DNA of 64,000 bases from Denitratisoma sp. DHT3. GTDB lineage: Bacteria > Pseudomonadota > Gammaproteobacteria > Burkholderiales > Rhodocyclaceae. Every line of letters starts with the position of its first letter. Position 1 is the first letter of the stretch. Shown piece after piece: positions 15,423 through 27,758 of the stretch. The stretch covers positions 482,047 through 546,046 of the forward strand of contig NZ_CP020914.1 of NCBI RefSeq assembly GCF_007833355.1, given 5' to 3'. The notes below the pieces were generated by a model. The model worked only from the letters and a program-made list of their open reading frames with translations, searched no databases and was not told the DNA's origin. A program made the translations under genes and the position numbers.

Positions 15423-17621
15423 ATGGTCGCCGTCGTTCATTCCTTTTCCGATCAGCACTCCGCCGAGGAGATTTTCGCCCTGGCCGCTGTCGGCCTGGAC
15501 GCGGCGGAGGCGGCGCGTCTGCGGAACGCCTTCGAGTTCGCCCGGGAGACCTATGGCGAGCGCCTCCTGAGCACCGGGGAGCCCGTATTTCCCCACGCGG
15601 CGGCGATGGCGGTGATCCTGGCCGGGCTCGATCTCGACCTGGATACCCGGATCGCCGCCTTGCTGTTCGACGTTCCCGACGATCTGGCCGACTACGAAGC
15701 CGTGCTGGAGCCGCGCTTCGGCGCCGAGTCGGTGCGCCTGGTGCGCGGCCTGCACCGCCTGGCGCCTTTGCACCTCCTCATCCGCAGCCATGCCGGCGGC
15801 GCCGAGATGCAGTCGCAGACCGAGATTCTGCGCAAGATGCTGCTGGCGATGGTGGAAGACATCCGCGTGGTGCTGTTGCGCCTAGCGTCCCGCACCCAGA
15901 CGCTGCGTTGGCTGACCGACCAGGACACGCCGGAGCGGCCGGACATCGCCCGGGAGAGCCTGGAGATCTACGCGCCGCTGGCCAACCGGCTTGGCGTCTG
16001 GCAGTTCAAGTGGGAACTGGAGGATCTGTCCTTCCGCTTCCTCCAGCCGGCCACCTACAAGCGCATCGCCAAGATGCTGGAGGAGCGCCGGGTCGAGCGC
16101 GAGAGCTTCATCGCTGCCGCCGTGGCGCGGCTCAAGGCCGAGCTGACGGCGATCGGCATCGAGGCCGAGGTGTATGGCCGGCCCAAGCACATCTACAGCA
16201 TCTGGAACAAGATGCGCGCCAAGGGCCTGGACTTCTCCCAGGTCTATGACGTGCGGGCGCTGCGCATCATCGTCGGCGAGGTGAAGGACTGCTATACCGC
16301 GCTGGGCCTGGTGCATCAGCACTGGCAGCCGATCCACGGCGAGTTCGACGATTACATCTCGCACCCCAAGGGCAACGACTACCGCTCGCTGCACACCGCC
16401 GTGGAGGCGGAGGACGGCCGCGCCGTGGAAGTGCAGATCCGCACCCGCGAGATGCACCAGCACGCCGAACTGGGCGTGGCGGCCCACTGGCGCTACAAGG
16501 AGGCGAGCTTCGCCAAGGGCTCGGCGGCCAAGGCCGATTCCGCCTACGACGACAAGATCGCCCTGCTGCGCCGGTTGCTGACCTGGCGCGACGAGGTGAC
16601 CGATTCCAGCCAGTGGCTGGAGCAGTTCAAGCGCGCGGCCCTGGACGACACGATCTACGTGCTGACGCCGCAGGGGCGGGTGATCGATCTGCCGCGCGGC
16701 GCCACGCCCCTGGATTTCGCCTACCGGCTGCACTCCGATCTGGGCCACCGCTGCCGGGGCGCCCGCGTGGACGGCCAGTTGCTGCCCCTCAACACGCCTT
16801 TGCAGAACGGCCAGCGGGTCGAGATCGTCGCCGCCAAGAGCGGCGGACCGTCGCGCGACTGGCTCAATCCGAGCCAGGGCTATCTGGCGACGCCGGGGGC
16901 GCGGCGCAAGGTCAAGCAATGGTTCGCCGCCCAGGACGCGGCGGAACTGCTGGCCCAGGGCCGCGCCTTCGTCACCAGGGAGTTGCAGCGGGAAGGGCAG
17001 AGCCAGGCCAATCTGGAGGAACTGGCGCGCAAGCTGGGCTTCCGCGATGTGGATGCGATGTTCCTGGCGGCGGCGCACAACGAACTGGGGCCGCGGGCGA
17101 TCCAGGTGGCCTTGCAGGGCGCGCCGCAGGCATTGGAGGTGGAGCCGGAGATCGTCACCCGGCGCAGCAAGGCCGCCGATTCCAAGGTGCTGATCGTCGG
17201 CGTGGACAAGCTGCTGACGCAGTTGGGGCGCTGCTGCAAGCCGGTGCCTCCGGATGCGATCCAGGGCTTCGTCACCCGCGGCAAGGGCGTCTCCATCCAT
17301 CGCCTCGAATGCAGCAATTTCCGCAACATGGCGGCCCGCAACCCGGAGCGGGTGATCTCCGCCGAATGGGGCGCGGCCCAGGAAGGCGCGCTCTACGCGA
17401 TCGACATCGCCGTCGAGGCCGCCGACCGCCAGGGCCTGCTGCGCGACATCTCGGATGTGCTGTCGAAGGAAAAGGTCAACGTCACGGCGGTGAAGACCCT
17501 GTCCCGCAGCGGCGCGGCGCGCATGGCCTTCACCATGGAACTGAGCGGCACCGCGCGCCTGCCGCGGCTTTTCGCGTTGTTGCGGGAAGTGCCGGGCGTG
17601 GTTTCGGTGCAGCGGGTCTGA
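15423..17621 (+). CDS. relA: (p)ppGpp synthetase RelA
   Basis: 732 residues, close to the 744 of E. coli RelA. Order: degenerate HD domain (about 30-180), synthetase domain (about 225-340, with VYDVRALRIIV and YISHPKGNDYRSLHTAV), TGS domain (about 405-465, VLTPQGRVIDLPRGATPLDF) and C-terminal ACT domain (YAIDIAVEAADRQGLLRDIS). The hydrolase HD motif is lost: where SpoT has HDxxED this protein reads FDVPDD, so it should synthesise but not degrade (p)ppGpp. It would be activated at the ribosome by uncharged tRNA. A dispersed repeat containing an intrinsic terminator follows its stop. Confidence 0.93.
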   Translation: MVAVVHSFSDQHSAEEIFALAAVGLDAAEAARLRNAFEFARETYGERLLSTGEPVFPHAAAMAVILAGLDLDLDTRIAALLFDVPDDLADYEAVLEPRFGAESVRLVRGLHRLAPLHLLIRSHAGGAEMQSQTEILRKMLLAMVEDIRVVLLRLASRTQTLRWLTDQDTPERPDIARESLEIYAPLANRLGVWQFKWELEDLSFRFLQPATYKRIAKMLEERRVERESFIAAAVARLKAELTAIGIEAEVYGRPKHIYSIWNKMRAKGLDFSQVYDVRALRIIVGEVKDCYTALGLVHQHWQPIHGEFDDYISHPKGNDYRSLHTAVEAEDGRAVEVQIRTREMHQHAELGVAAHWRYKEASFAKGSAAKADSAYDDKIALLRRLLTWRDEVTDSSQWLEQFKRAALDDTIYVLTPQGRVIDLPRGATPLDFAYRLHSDLGHRCRGARVDGQLLPLNTPLQNGQRVEIVAAKSGGPSRDWLNPSQGYLATPGARRKVKQWFAAQDAAELLAQGRAFVTRELQREGQSQANLEELARKLGFRDVDAMFLAAAHNELGPRAIQVALQGAPQALEVEPEIVTRRSKAADSKVLIVGVDKLLTQLGRCCKPVPPDAIQGFVTRGKGVSIHRLECSNFRNMAARNPERVISAEWGAAQEGALYAIDIAVEAADRQGLLRDISDVLSKEKVNVTAVKTLSRSGAARMAFTMELSGTARLPRLFALLREVPGVVSVQRV

Positions 17622-17632
17622 TAAAGGGCTTG

Positions 17633-17768
17633 CCCCCCTTCGCCCCCCTCCGGGGGGGTCGACAAGGCTCGCCGCACTCGGATGTTTGGGGGAACTTCGT
17701 AGGTGCCCGACGCGTTGCGGCTGGCGCCGCGTGCCGCTTTTCCTTGCGGCGGCGCGGCGGAAAAGCTC
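17633..17768 (+). repeat. Dispersed intergenic element, copy A
   Basis: About 136 bp between the convergent relA and ppk genes. It starts with CCCCCTTCGCCCCCCTCCGG, continues with a TTTGGGGG block, and ends with a 37-base block (17731-17767) that recurs exactly, on the other strand, at 61813-61849. The middle is diverged but alignable with that second copy (CGTTGCG, GTTTGGGGG, CTTCGT). Neither copy encodes a protein. Two copies, both between convergent genes and both ending in a hairpin followed by T-runs, suggest a mobile or amplified terminator-like element. Confidence 0.7.
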
Positions 17769-17774
17769 GTTTTT
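17736..17774 (+). terminator. Intrinsic terminator of relA, formed by the dispersed element
   Basis: GCTTTTCC (17736-17743) pairs with GGAAAAGC (17759-17766) over a 15-nt GC-rich loop, followed by TCG and TTTTT at 17770-17774, five bases before the ppk stop codon. Orientation fits termination of the rightward relA transcript. Confidence 0.55.
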
Positions 17775-17778
17775 CCCG

Positions 17779-19905
17779 CTAAGCGATGGAGCCCAGTTCG
17801 GCAAGCAGCAGCTCCTGGGCGGAGACCCGCTTGCGCTTGCTGGCCTGGAGGCGGTAGTCGCCGTTGGCGTCCATTTCCCAGGACTGGCAGTTGTCCACCA
17901 GGTAGGCGCGCAGGCCCTCCTTGAGCACGCGGCGCTTGAGCTTCGGATCCAGGATCGGGAAGGCGGTTTCGATGCGGCGGAAGAAGTTCCGGTCCATCCA
18001 GTCGGCGCTGGACAGGTAGAGCAGGTCGGCGCCGTCGGCGAGGAAATAGAAAATCCGGTGGTGCTCGAGGAAGCGGCCGATCAGGGAGCGCACGCGGATG
18101 TTTTCCGACAGGCCCTTGACGCCCGGACGCAGGGCGCAGGCGCCGCGCACGATCAGGTCCACCTTGACGCCGGCGCGCGAGGCCGCATAGAGGGCCTCGA
18201 TGACGGCCGGTTCCTGCAGGGAGTTCATCTTGGCGATGATTTTTGCCGCCTTGCCGGCCTGGGCGAGCGCGGTTTCGCGCTGGATCGCCTGGAGGATGTT
18301 GGCGTGCAGGGTGAACGGCGACTGCCACAGGTGGGTGAGCGGCAGGGCCTTGCCCATGCCGGTGAGCTGCTTGAAGACTTCGTTGACGTCCTCGCCGATC
18401 TCCGGCTGGCAGGTCATCAGGCCGAAGTCGGTGTACAGCCGCGTGGTGCGGGGATGGTAGTTGCCGGTGCCGAGATGGACGTAGCGGCGGAAGCCGTGTT
18501 CCTCACGGCGCAGCACCAGCAGCATTTTGGCGTGGGTCTTGTAGCCGAAGACACCGTAGACCACATGGGCGCCGACCTCCTCCAGCCGGTTGGCGATGTC
18601 GAGGTTGGCCTCCTCGTCGAAGCGGGCCATCAATTCGACCACCACGCTGACTTCCTTGCCCTGCCGCGCCGCCCGCAGCAGGTGCTCCATCAGCACGGAG
18701 TCGATGCCGGTGCGGTACAGCGTCATCTTGATCGCCACCACCTGGGGATCGTCGGCGGCCTGTTGCAGCATCTGCACCACCGGGGCGAAGGACTGGAAGG
18801 GGTGGTGCAGCAGGATGTCCTGCTTGCGGATGCTGGCGAAGATGTCGTAGCGCTTGGTCAGCACCTTGGGCAGTCCGGGGGTGAAGGCGGGATATTTGAG
18901 GTGGGGCAGGTCCACCTGGTCCGGCACCGACATCAGCCGCACCAGGTTGACGATGCCGGGCATGCGATAGAGATCGCCGTCGCCCAGGCCGAACTGGGCC
19001 AGGAGGAAATCCGCCAGCACTTCGGGGCAGTCCTGGGTGATCTCCAGGCGCACCGCGTCGCCGAAGTGGCGCTGGGGCAGTTCGCCCTGCAGCGCCGTGC
19101 GCAGGTTCTTGATCTCCTCCTCGTCCACGAACAGGTCGGAGTTGCGGGTGACGCGGAACTGGTGGCTGCCCAGCACGTTCATGCCGGGGAAGAGTTCCGC
19201 CACATGCTCGTGCAGTATCGACGAAAGGAAGATGAAGCCGTGATCCACGCCGCACAGGGCGCGCGGCAGGCGGATCACGCGCGGCAGGGCGCGCGGCGCC
19301 TGGACGATGGCCGCGCCGCCGGTGCGGCCGTAGTCGTCCTTGCCCTCCAGCTCGACGGCGAAGTTCAGGCTCTTGTTGAGCACGCGGGGGAATGGGTGGG
19401 CCGGGTCGAGGCCGATGGGCGTGAGCACCGGCATGACCTCGCGCAGGAAGTAGTCCTTGATCCAGGCGCGCATCCCATTGCCCCATTCGCGGCGGCGATA
19501 GAAGACGATGCCCTCGTTGCGCAGCTTGGGCAGGATCTCGTCGTTGAGCAGCGCGTATTGCTCGGCGATCAGCGCATGGGTCTGCAGGCCGATGCGGCGG
19601 AACACCTCCTGCGGCGGCAGGCCGTCGGGACCGGGGATGGTGCTGTTGAGCTTGATCTGCTCCTTGACGCCGGCGACCCGGACCTCGAAGAACTCGTCCA
19701 GGTTGCTCGAAACGATGCACAGGAAGCGCAGGCGCTCCAGCAAGGGCGCCTGCCGGTCGGCCGCCTGGGCCAGCACCCGCCGGTTGAAGGCGAGCAGGGC
19801 CAGCTCCCGGTTGATGAAGTGTTCCGATGGAAAGAAATTGAGATGGGCCTGGGTGGCGTTCATGGTCTTGCGCTTGTCCGCGGAGCGGGTTCGACTAGAA
19901 GTCAT
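17779..19905 (-). CDS. ppk: Polyphosphate kinase 1
   Basis: 708 residues, the usual length for PPK1. It makes and degrades inorganic polyphosphate from the gamma-phosphate of ATP. The N-terminal domain includes FINRELALLAFNRRVL and SSNLDEFFEVRVAGVKEQ. The active-site domains carry the autophosphorylated His within KTHAKMLLVLRR and a second conserved His in YVHLGTGNYHPRT. TAG stop at 17779 faces relA. The ATG at 19905 is used here; an ATG 14 codons later (MNATQAHLNFF) is an alternative start. Adjacency of relA and ppk, both tied to the stringent response, may be coincidental because the genes converge. Confidence 0.96.
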   Translation of the reverse strand: MTSSRTRSADKRKTMNATQAHLNFFPSEHFINRELALLAFNRRVLAQAADRQAPLLERLRFLCIVSSNLDEFFEVRVAGVKEQIKLNSTIPGPDGLPPQEVFRRIGLQTHALIAEQYALLNDEILPKLRNEGIVFYRRREWGNGMRAWIKDYFLREVMPVLTPIGLDPAHPFPRVLNKSLNFAVELEGKDDYGRTGGAAIVQAPRALPRVIRLPRALCGVDHGFIFLSSILHEHVAELFPGMNVLGSHQFRVTRNSDLFVDEEEIKNLRTALQGELPQRHFGDAVRLEITQDCPEVLADFLLAQFGLGDGDLYRMPGIVNLVRLMSVPDQVDLPHLKYPAFTPGLPKVLTKRYDIFASIRKQDILLHHPFQSFAPVVQMLQQAADDPQVVAIKMTLYRTGIDSVLMEHLLRAARQGKEVSVVVELMARFDEEANLDIANRLEEVGAHVVYGVFGYKTHAKMLLVLRREEHGFRRYVHLGTGNYHPRTTRLYTDFGLMTCQPEIGEDVNEVFKQLTGMGKALPLTHLWQSPFTLHANILQAIQRETALAQAGKAAKIIAKMNSLQEPAVIEALYAASRAGVKVDLIVRGACALRPGVKGLSENIRVRSLIGRFLEHHRIFYFLADGADLLYLSSADWMDRNFFRRIETAFPILDPKLKRRVLKEGLRAYLVDNCQSWEMDANGDYRLQASKRKRVSAQELLLAELGSIA

Positions 19906-20015
19906 GATTTTCTTTCAGTCGTGTTACGGAACCATGAATATGGGGCGCCAGTGCCCCGGCAACGGACGATCCGCCGGGCCCCGTGTGGTCGAGGGCCGGG
20001 CGGATGCGGGCGTCG

Positions 20016-21218
20016 TCAGCTTTTCAGCACGGTGGCGATGGCATTGGCCACGTGGTCGATGTTGCGGGTGTTGAGCGCGGCCAGGCAGATGCGGCCGGTG
20101 GATACCGCGTAGATGCCGAACTCGTCCTTCAATCGCTCCACCTGCCGGGCGGACAGGCCGGTGTAGGAGAACATGCCGCGCTGGCGGGCGACGAAGGCGA
20201 AGTCGTGGCCCTGGGCCTTGAGCTTGTCCACCAGGGCGATGCGCATCGCGCGGATGCGCTCGCGCATGCCGGCCAGCTCGTCTTCCCACTGCTGGCGCAG
20301 CTCGGGGTTGGAGAGCACCGCCGCGACGATGGCGCCGCCGTGGGTCGGCGGGTTGGAGTAGTTGGTGCGGACCACGCGCTTGACCTGGGACAGCACCCGC
20401 GCTGCTTCCTCCCTGGAGGCGGTGACGATCGACAGGGCGCCGACCCGCTCGCCGTACAGGGAGAAGGACTTGGAGAAGGAACTGGAGACGAAGTATTGCA
20501 GGCCGGAGGCGGCGAACAGCTTCAGCGCCACGGCGTCGGCGTCGATGCCATCGGCAAAGCCCTGGTAGGCCATGTCGATGAAGGCGATCAGGTTCCTGGC
20601 CTTGATCAGCGCCACCACTTCCTGCCACTGGGCGTCGGTCAGATCGGCGCCGGTGGGGTTGTGGCAGCAGGCGTGCAGCAAGACGATGGAGTTGGGCGCC
20701 ATGGCGTCGAGCGAAGCCTTCACCGCATCGAAGTTCACGCCCTTGGTGGCCGCATCGTAGTAGGCGTAGGTGCCCACCTCGAAGCCAGCGGACTCGAACA
20801 GGGCGCGGTGGTTCTCCCAGCTCGGGTCGCTGATGTAGACCTTGGCCGCGGGTACCAGCCGCTTCAGGTAGTCGGCGCCGATCTTGAGCGCGCCGGTGCC
20901 GCCCAGGGCCTCGACGGTCACCACCTGGCCGTTGGCCAGCAGCGGGGAGTCCTTGCCGAACACCAGGTTCTGCACCGCCTGGTTGTAGGCGGCCAGGCCC
21001 TCGATGGGCTGGTAGCCGCGCGCCGGCATGGCGTCGAGGCGGGCCTTCTCGGCGGCCTTGACGGCGGCCAGGAGCGGCAGCTTGCCGTCGTCGTCGTAAT
21101 AGACGCCGACGCCCAGGTTGACCTTGTCGGCGCGGCTGTCGGCATTGAAGGCTTCGGTGATGCCCAGGATGGGATCGCGGGGGGCCATTTCCACCGCGGC
21201 GAAAATCGAAGATGACAT
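20016..21218 (-). CDS. Aromatic/aspartate aminotransferase
   Basis: 400 residues from ATG 21218, preceded by a GGAG ribosome-binding site; an upstream extension of 66 codons is rejected as noncoding. PLP class I fold with the TyrB/AspC-type start (SSIFAAVEMAPRDPILGITE), GGTGALKIGADYL, CCHNPTGADLTDAQW, and the PLP-binding Lys in SSSFSKSFSLYGERVG. The Arg that binds the substrate carboxylate is in FSYTGLSARQVERL nearby. It transaminates aspartate, tyrosine or phenylalanine with 2-oxoglutarate. It is divergent from pyrG across a 203-bp promoter region. Whether it is aspC or tyrB cannot be decided here. Confidence 0.9.
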   Translation of the reverse strand: MSSSIFAAVEMAPRDPILGITEAFNADSRADKVNLGVGVYYDDDGKLPLLAAVKAAEKARLDAMPARGYQPIEGLAAYNQAVQNLVFGKDSPLLANGQVVTVEALGGTGALKIGADYLKRLVPAAKVYISDPSWENHRALFESAGFEVGTYAYYDAATKGVNFDAVKASLDAMAPNSIVLLHACCHNPTGADLTDAQWQEVVALIKARNLIAFIDMAYQGFADGIDADAVALKLFAASGLQYFVSSSFSKSFSLYGERVGALSIVTASREEAARVLSQVKRVVRTNYSNPPTHGGAIVAAVLSNPELRQQWEDELAGMRERIRAMRIALVDKLKAQGHDFAFVARQRGMFSYTGLSARQVERLKDEFGIYAVSTGRICLAALNTRNIDHVANAIATVLKS

Positions 21219-21235
21219 GGGGGAACTCCAGGTAA

Positions 21236-23062
<1,827 letters not shown>

Positions 23063-23064
23063 CC

Positions 23065-23908
23065 ATGCGTCTGTGCGATTTCGAGGTGGGGCTGGAACAT
23101 CCGCTGTTCCTAATCGCCGGCCCCTGCGTGATCGAGTCGCGGCAGATGGCCCTGGACATCGCCGGCCGGATGAAGGGGACCTGCGCCGCGCTGGGCATGC
23201 CCTACATCTTCAAGGCCTCCTACGACAAGGCCAACCGCAGCTCCTCCGCCTCCTTTCGCGGCCTGGGCATGGAGGCCGGGCTGGAGATCCTCGCCGCGGT
23301 GCGGCGCGAGATCGGCGTGCCGGTGCTGACCGACGTCCATGCCGAGGACGAGGTGGCGCCCGTGGCGGCGGTGGTGGACGTGCTGCAGACGCCGGCCTTC
23401 CTGTGCCGTCAGACGGACTTCATCCAGGCCTGCGCCGCTTCCGGGAAACCGGTCAATATCAAGAAGGGGCAGTTCCTCGCGCCGGGCGACATGAAGCAGG
23501 TGGTGGCCAAGGCCAGGGAGGCCATCCTGGAAAAGGCGGGCGCCGGCGCGAACACCGACACCCTCATGGTCTGCGAACGGGGCGCCTCCTTCGGCTACAA
23601 CAATCTGGTGTCCGACATGCGCAGCCTGGCGATCATGCGCGAGACCGGCTGCCCGGTGGTGTTCGACGCCACCCATTCGGTGCAGCTGCCCGGCGGCCAG
23701 GGCACCAGTTCCGGCGGTCAGCGCGAGTTCGTTCCCACCCTGGCCCGGGCCGCGGTCGCCGCGGGCGTCTCCGGCCTGTTCATGGAAACCCACCCCGACC
23801 CGGAGCGCGCCCTGTCCGACGGACCCAATGCCTGGCCGCTGGGGCGCATGGCCGAACTGCTCGACACCCTGAGAGAGATCGACGCCCTGGTCAAACGGCG
23901 CGGCCTCC

Positions 23909-23913
<5 letters not shown>
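23065..23913 (+). CDS. kdsA: 3-deoxy-8-phosphooctulonate synthase (KDO 8-P synthase)
   Basis: 282 residues. It condenses arabinose 5-phosphate with PEP to give KDO 8-phosphate for lipopolysaccharide, so the organism makes LPS. Conserved features: [12 protein letters not shown] near the start, [46 protein letters not shown] and [16 protein letters not shown]. It begins two bases after pyrG and ends 36 bases before eno, and the -10 element predicted for eno overlaps its stop codon. The family and function are certain. Confidence 0.97.
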
Positions 23914-25236
<1,323 letters not shown>

Positions 25237-25264
25237 TCGTTCCCTCCCGCCACGGGTTCCCGGC

Positions 25265-25288
25265 CCCTCTCCGTCATGGCGGAGAGGG
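25265..25288 (+). terminator. Strong stem-loop between eno and ftsB
   Basis: CCCTCTCCG (25265-25273) pairs perfectly with CGGAGAGGG (25280-25288) over a 6-nt loop, 29 bp after the eno stop. It lacks a T-run, so it may be a processing or mRNA-stability element that separates highly expressed eno from ftsB. Confidence 0.45.
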
Positions 25289-25325
25289 CTGTACGACGCG
25301 GCGCGGATAATCCATCGAGGTCGCC

Positions 25326-25607
25326 TTGCGCTGGCCCGCCACCCTGGTGCTGATCGTTCTGGTCGCGCTGCTGCAGTATCCGCTGTGGTTCGGCAAGGGC
25401 GGCTGGTATCGGGTGTGGGAGATGGATCGCCAGCTCAGCGCCCAGCGCGAGCTGAACCAGAAGCTGGAGCAGCGCAATGCCGGACTGGATGCCGAGGTCC
25501 GCGATCTCAAGTCGGGTTACGGCGCGATCGAGGAGCGGGCGCGCTATGAGCTCGGTCTGATCCGCGACGGCGAAGTCTTCGTGCAGATTCCTTCCCGCCG
25601 CCCCTGA
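25326..25607 (+). CDS. ftsB: Cell division protein FtsB
   Basis: 93 residues starting at a TTG (25326) preceded by CGAGGTCG, which can serve as ribosome-binding site; no ATG fits. A single N-terminal transmembrane helix ([17 protein letters not shown]) is followed by a short coiled coil ([21 protein letters not shown]) and a periplasmic tail. This is the size and topology of FtsB, which with FtsL and FtsQ forms the divisome regulatory trimer. The place immediately after eno is the normal one in proteobacteria. Confidence 0.92.
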   Translation: MRWPATLVLIVLVALLQYPLWFGKGGWYRVWEMDRQLSAQRELNQKLEQRNAGLDAEVRDLKSGYGAIEERARYELGLIRDGEVFVQIPSRRP

Positions 25608-25619
25608 CCTGAATTGATT

Positions 25620-25648
25620 TTGCCCATTCTTCATGAAGGGCATACAAT
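25620..25648 (+). promoter_or_regulatory. Candidate sigma-70 promoter of the globin-kinase/c-di-GMP operon
   Basis: TTGCCC (25620-25625) and TACAAT (25643-25648) with a 17-bp spacer, in the gap between ftsB and the globin-coupled kinase. A short inverted repeat CCCCG/CGGGG (25649-25653, 25666-25670) follows and could form a 5' leader hairpin. Prediction from consensus and spacing. Confidence 0.5.
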
Positions 25649-25684
25649 CCCCGGAATTTTGTTTGCGGGGAATGGTTCGTGGGC

Positions 25685-27298
25685 ATGAGTCAGGAAGTAC
25701 TCGACAGCATTGTCGAGGAGTTGGGCCTGAATCCAGACGATTTCCAAAGACGCAAGGACTATCTGGGGTTGGACGAGGGCGATGCGGCTCGTCTGCGTGC
25801 GTTGCAGTCCGAAGCCGACCGGCTGAAAAACGTTTTTGCGGATCGATTCGACAAGGCGTTCGGCCGCTCCGAAGAATTCGATGATGTATTGGCAAAGGCC
25901 ACGCACATCCAGGAGCAGATGCGCACCGATCACGGCAATCAGCTGTCGGCGATCGTTTCCAGCGGGTTCGACCTTGACTATGCTCGGGAGCGTCTGCGGA
26001 TAGGATTGGCCCATCAGCGCGTCGGCCTCAAGCCCGAGTGGTACGTGGGATCCCTGGCCTCCCTGCTGGAAGAGCTGTTGCCGGCCGCCTTGCGGGCGTG
26101 CGAGGGCGACGCGGAGCGTTTCAGCGCCACGGCGCTCTCCCTGTTCAAGGTCTGCCTGCTGGACATCGAACTGGTCATCAGCGCCTACTTCCATGCCGAC
26201 CAGAAGCATCTGCGCTTCCTGGCCAAGGCCTTCGAGAGCGACCTGGAGGGCGTGCTGATCACCGACCTGTCCGGCACCATCATCCACGCCAGCTACCTGA
26301 CGCAGGAAATCTCCGGCTACGCGCCCGAGCAGCTGGTGGGGCAGAACATCAGGCTGCTGCTTTCCGAGCGCAACGAGGAGCACCTGTACAAGCGCTGGGC
26401 GCGCGAGGCCGTGGACGACATCTGGCGCGGCGACGTGTGGCATCGCCATGCCGGTGGCCACGACTACCTGGCGCGGATGAGCTTCGCCCCGGTCAAGAAC
26501 GAGGCAGGAGCGGTCACTCACTACGTGAGCGAGTATTCGGACATCACCGACGCCTGGGAAGCCGAGCAGGCCCTGAAGGCGCGCACCGAGGAACTGGCCC
26601 GTTCCAACCGGGAACTGGAACAGTTCGCCTATGTGGCCTCGCACGACCTGCAGGAGCCCCTGCGCATGGTGGCCAGCTACACCCAGCTGCTGGCGCGGCG
26701 CTACAAGGGCAAGCTGGACCAGGATGCCGATGAGTTCATCGGTTACGCGGTGGACGGCGCGACCCGGATGCAGGTGCTGATCAACGATCTGCTCAAGCTT
26801 TCCCGCGTCGGTACGCGCGGCAAGTCGTTCGCCTCCACCGATTGCGGCCGGGTGCTGGACTCGGCGCTCGCCAATCTGTCGGTGGCGGTGCAGGAAAGCG
26901 GTGCCGCGGTGACGTGGGACGCCATGCCGGTCGTGATGGGGGACGACACCCAGCTGATCCAGTTGTTCCAGAACCTGATCGGTAACGCGCTCAAATTCCG
27001 CGCGGCGACAGAGTCTGCGCAGATCCATGTGGGTGCCCGCCGCGTCGATGGCGCCTGGGAGTTCTCGGTGCGGGACAATGGCATCGGCATCGCCCCGGAA
27101 TACTTCGAGCGGATTTTCGTGATCTTTCAGCGCCTGCACAGCAAGGCCGAATATCCGGGAACCGGGATCGGTCTGGCCTTGTGCAAGAAAATCGTCGAGC
27201 GCCACGGCGGTCGTATTTGGGTGGAGTCCCGCAGCAACGAGGGCACCACGTTCTTTTTCACCATCCCGGACAAGGAGAGTGGGATCCATGGACATTGA
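25685..27298 (+). CDS. Globin-coupled sensor histidine kinase (globin-PAS-HisKA-HATPase)
   Basis: 537 residues from ATG 25685 (a GTG two codons earlier is possible). Residues about 30-170 form a protoglobin-type sensor: [20 protein letters not shown] has the family pattern in which His110 is the likely proximal haem ligand. A PAS domain follows (about 180-290, [12 protein letters not shown]... then [11 protein letters not shown]), then HisKA with phosphoacceptor His320 ([14 protein letters not shown]), and the ATPase with N-box [15 protein letters not shown] and GTGIGLAL. No membrane segment, so it is a soluble kinase probably sensing O2 or NO. It overlaps the downstream receiver gene, which is its likely phosphorylation target. 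Confidence 0.87.
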   Translation: MSQEVLDSIVEELGLNPDDFQRRKDYLGLDEGDAARLRALQSEADRLKNVFADRFDKAFGRSEEFDDVLAKATHIQEQMRTDHGNQLSAIVSSGFDLDYARERLRIGLAHQRVGLKPEWYVGSLASLLEELLPAALRACEGDAERFSATALSLFKVCLLDIELVISAYFHADQKHLRFLAKAFESDLEGVLITDLSGTIIHASYLTQEISGYAPEQLVGQNIRLLLSERNEEHLYKRWAREAVDDIWRGDVWHRHAGGHDYLARMSFAPVKNEAGAVTHYVSEYSDITDAWEAEQALKARTEELARSNRELEQFAYVASHDLQEPLRMVASYTQLLARRYKGKLDQDADEFIGYAVDGATRMQVLINDLLKLSRVGTRGKSFASTDCGRVLDSALANLSVAVQESGAAVTWDAMPVVMGDDTQLIQLFQNLIGNALKFRAATESAQIHVGARRVDGAWEFSVRDNGIGIAPEYFERIFVIFQRLHSKAEYPGTGIGLALCKKIVERHGGRIWVESRSNEGTTFFFTIPDKESGIHGH

Positions 27299-27737
27299 CG
27301 ATATCGGTCGGCCGGCGGAGTTCCTGCTGGTCGAGGACAACCCCGGAGACGTGCGCCTGACGCAGGAAGCCTTGCGGGAATGCAAGCTGCGCAACAATCT
27401 GTCGGTGGTCGGGGACGGCGTCGAGGCCCTGGCCTTTCTGCGCCGCGAGGGCAAGTATCAGGACGTACCGCGACCGGACGTGATTCTGCTGGACCTGAAC
27501 CTGCCCAAGAAAGGCGGCCACGAGGTGCTGGCCGAAATCAAGGCGGATCCGGTGCTGCGCCGGATTCCGGTGGTGATCATCACCTCTTCGGAAGCCGAAA
27601 AGGATGTCCTGGCCAGCTACGACCTGCACGTCAATTGCTATGTCAACAAGCCGGTCGATCTCGATCAGTTCATCAAGGTGGTGCAATCCGTCGGCACCTT
27701 CTGGCTGACCATCGTCAAGTTGCCGGATGAAAATTGA
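27288..27737 (+). CDS. Single-domain response regulator (Rcp1-like receiver)
   Basis: 149 residues from ATG 27288 (GTG at 27279 is an alternative), overlapping the kinase gene by 11 bp. It is a lone receiver: acidic pair in [13 protein letters not shown], phosphoacceptor Asp69 in VILLDLNLP, Ser/Thr switch in [12 protein letters not shown] and Lys in [12 protein letters not shown]. Insertions and the [13 protein letters not shown] start resemble the Rcp1-type receivers that partner phytochrome-like kinases with the [11 protein letters not shown]isKA seen upstream. With no output domain it probably relays phosphate or binds a protein target. It is the obvious first partner of the globin kinase. 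Confidence 0.88.
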   Translation: MDIDDIGRPAEFLLVEDNPGDVRLTQEALRECKLRNNLSVVGDGVEALAFLRREGKYQDVPRPDVILLDLNLPKKGGHEVLAEIKADPVLRRIPVVIITSSEAEKDVLASYDLHVNCYVNKPVDLDQFIKVVQSVGTFWLTIVKLPDEN

Positions 27738-27758
27738 TATCGGAAGGAACATGGTGTC

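Noticed and set aside
17686..20112. An 808-codon plus-strand frame opposite ppk
   Set aside because: Shadow of ppk; includes the dispersed element at its start and has no domain.
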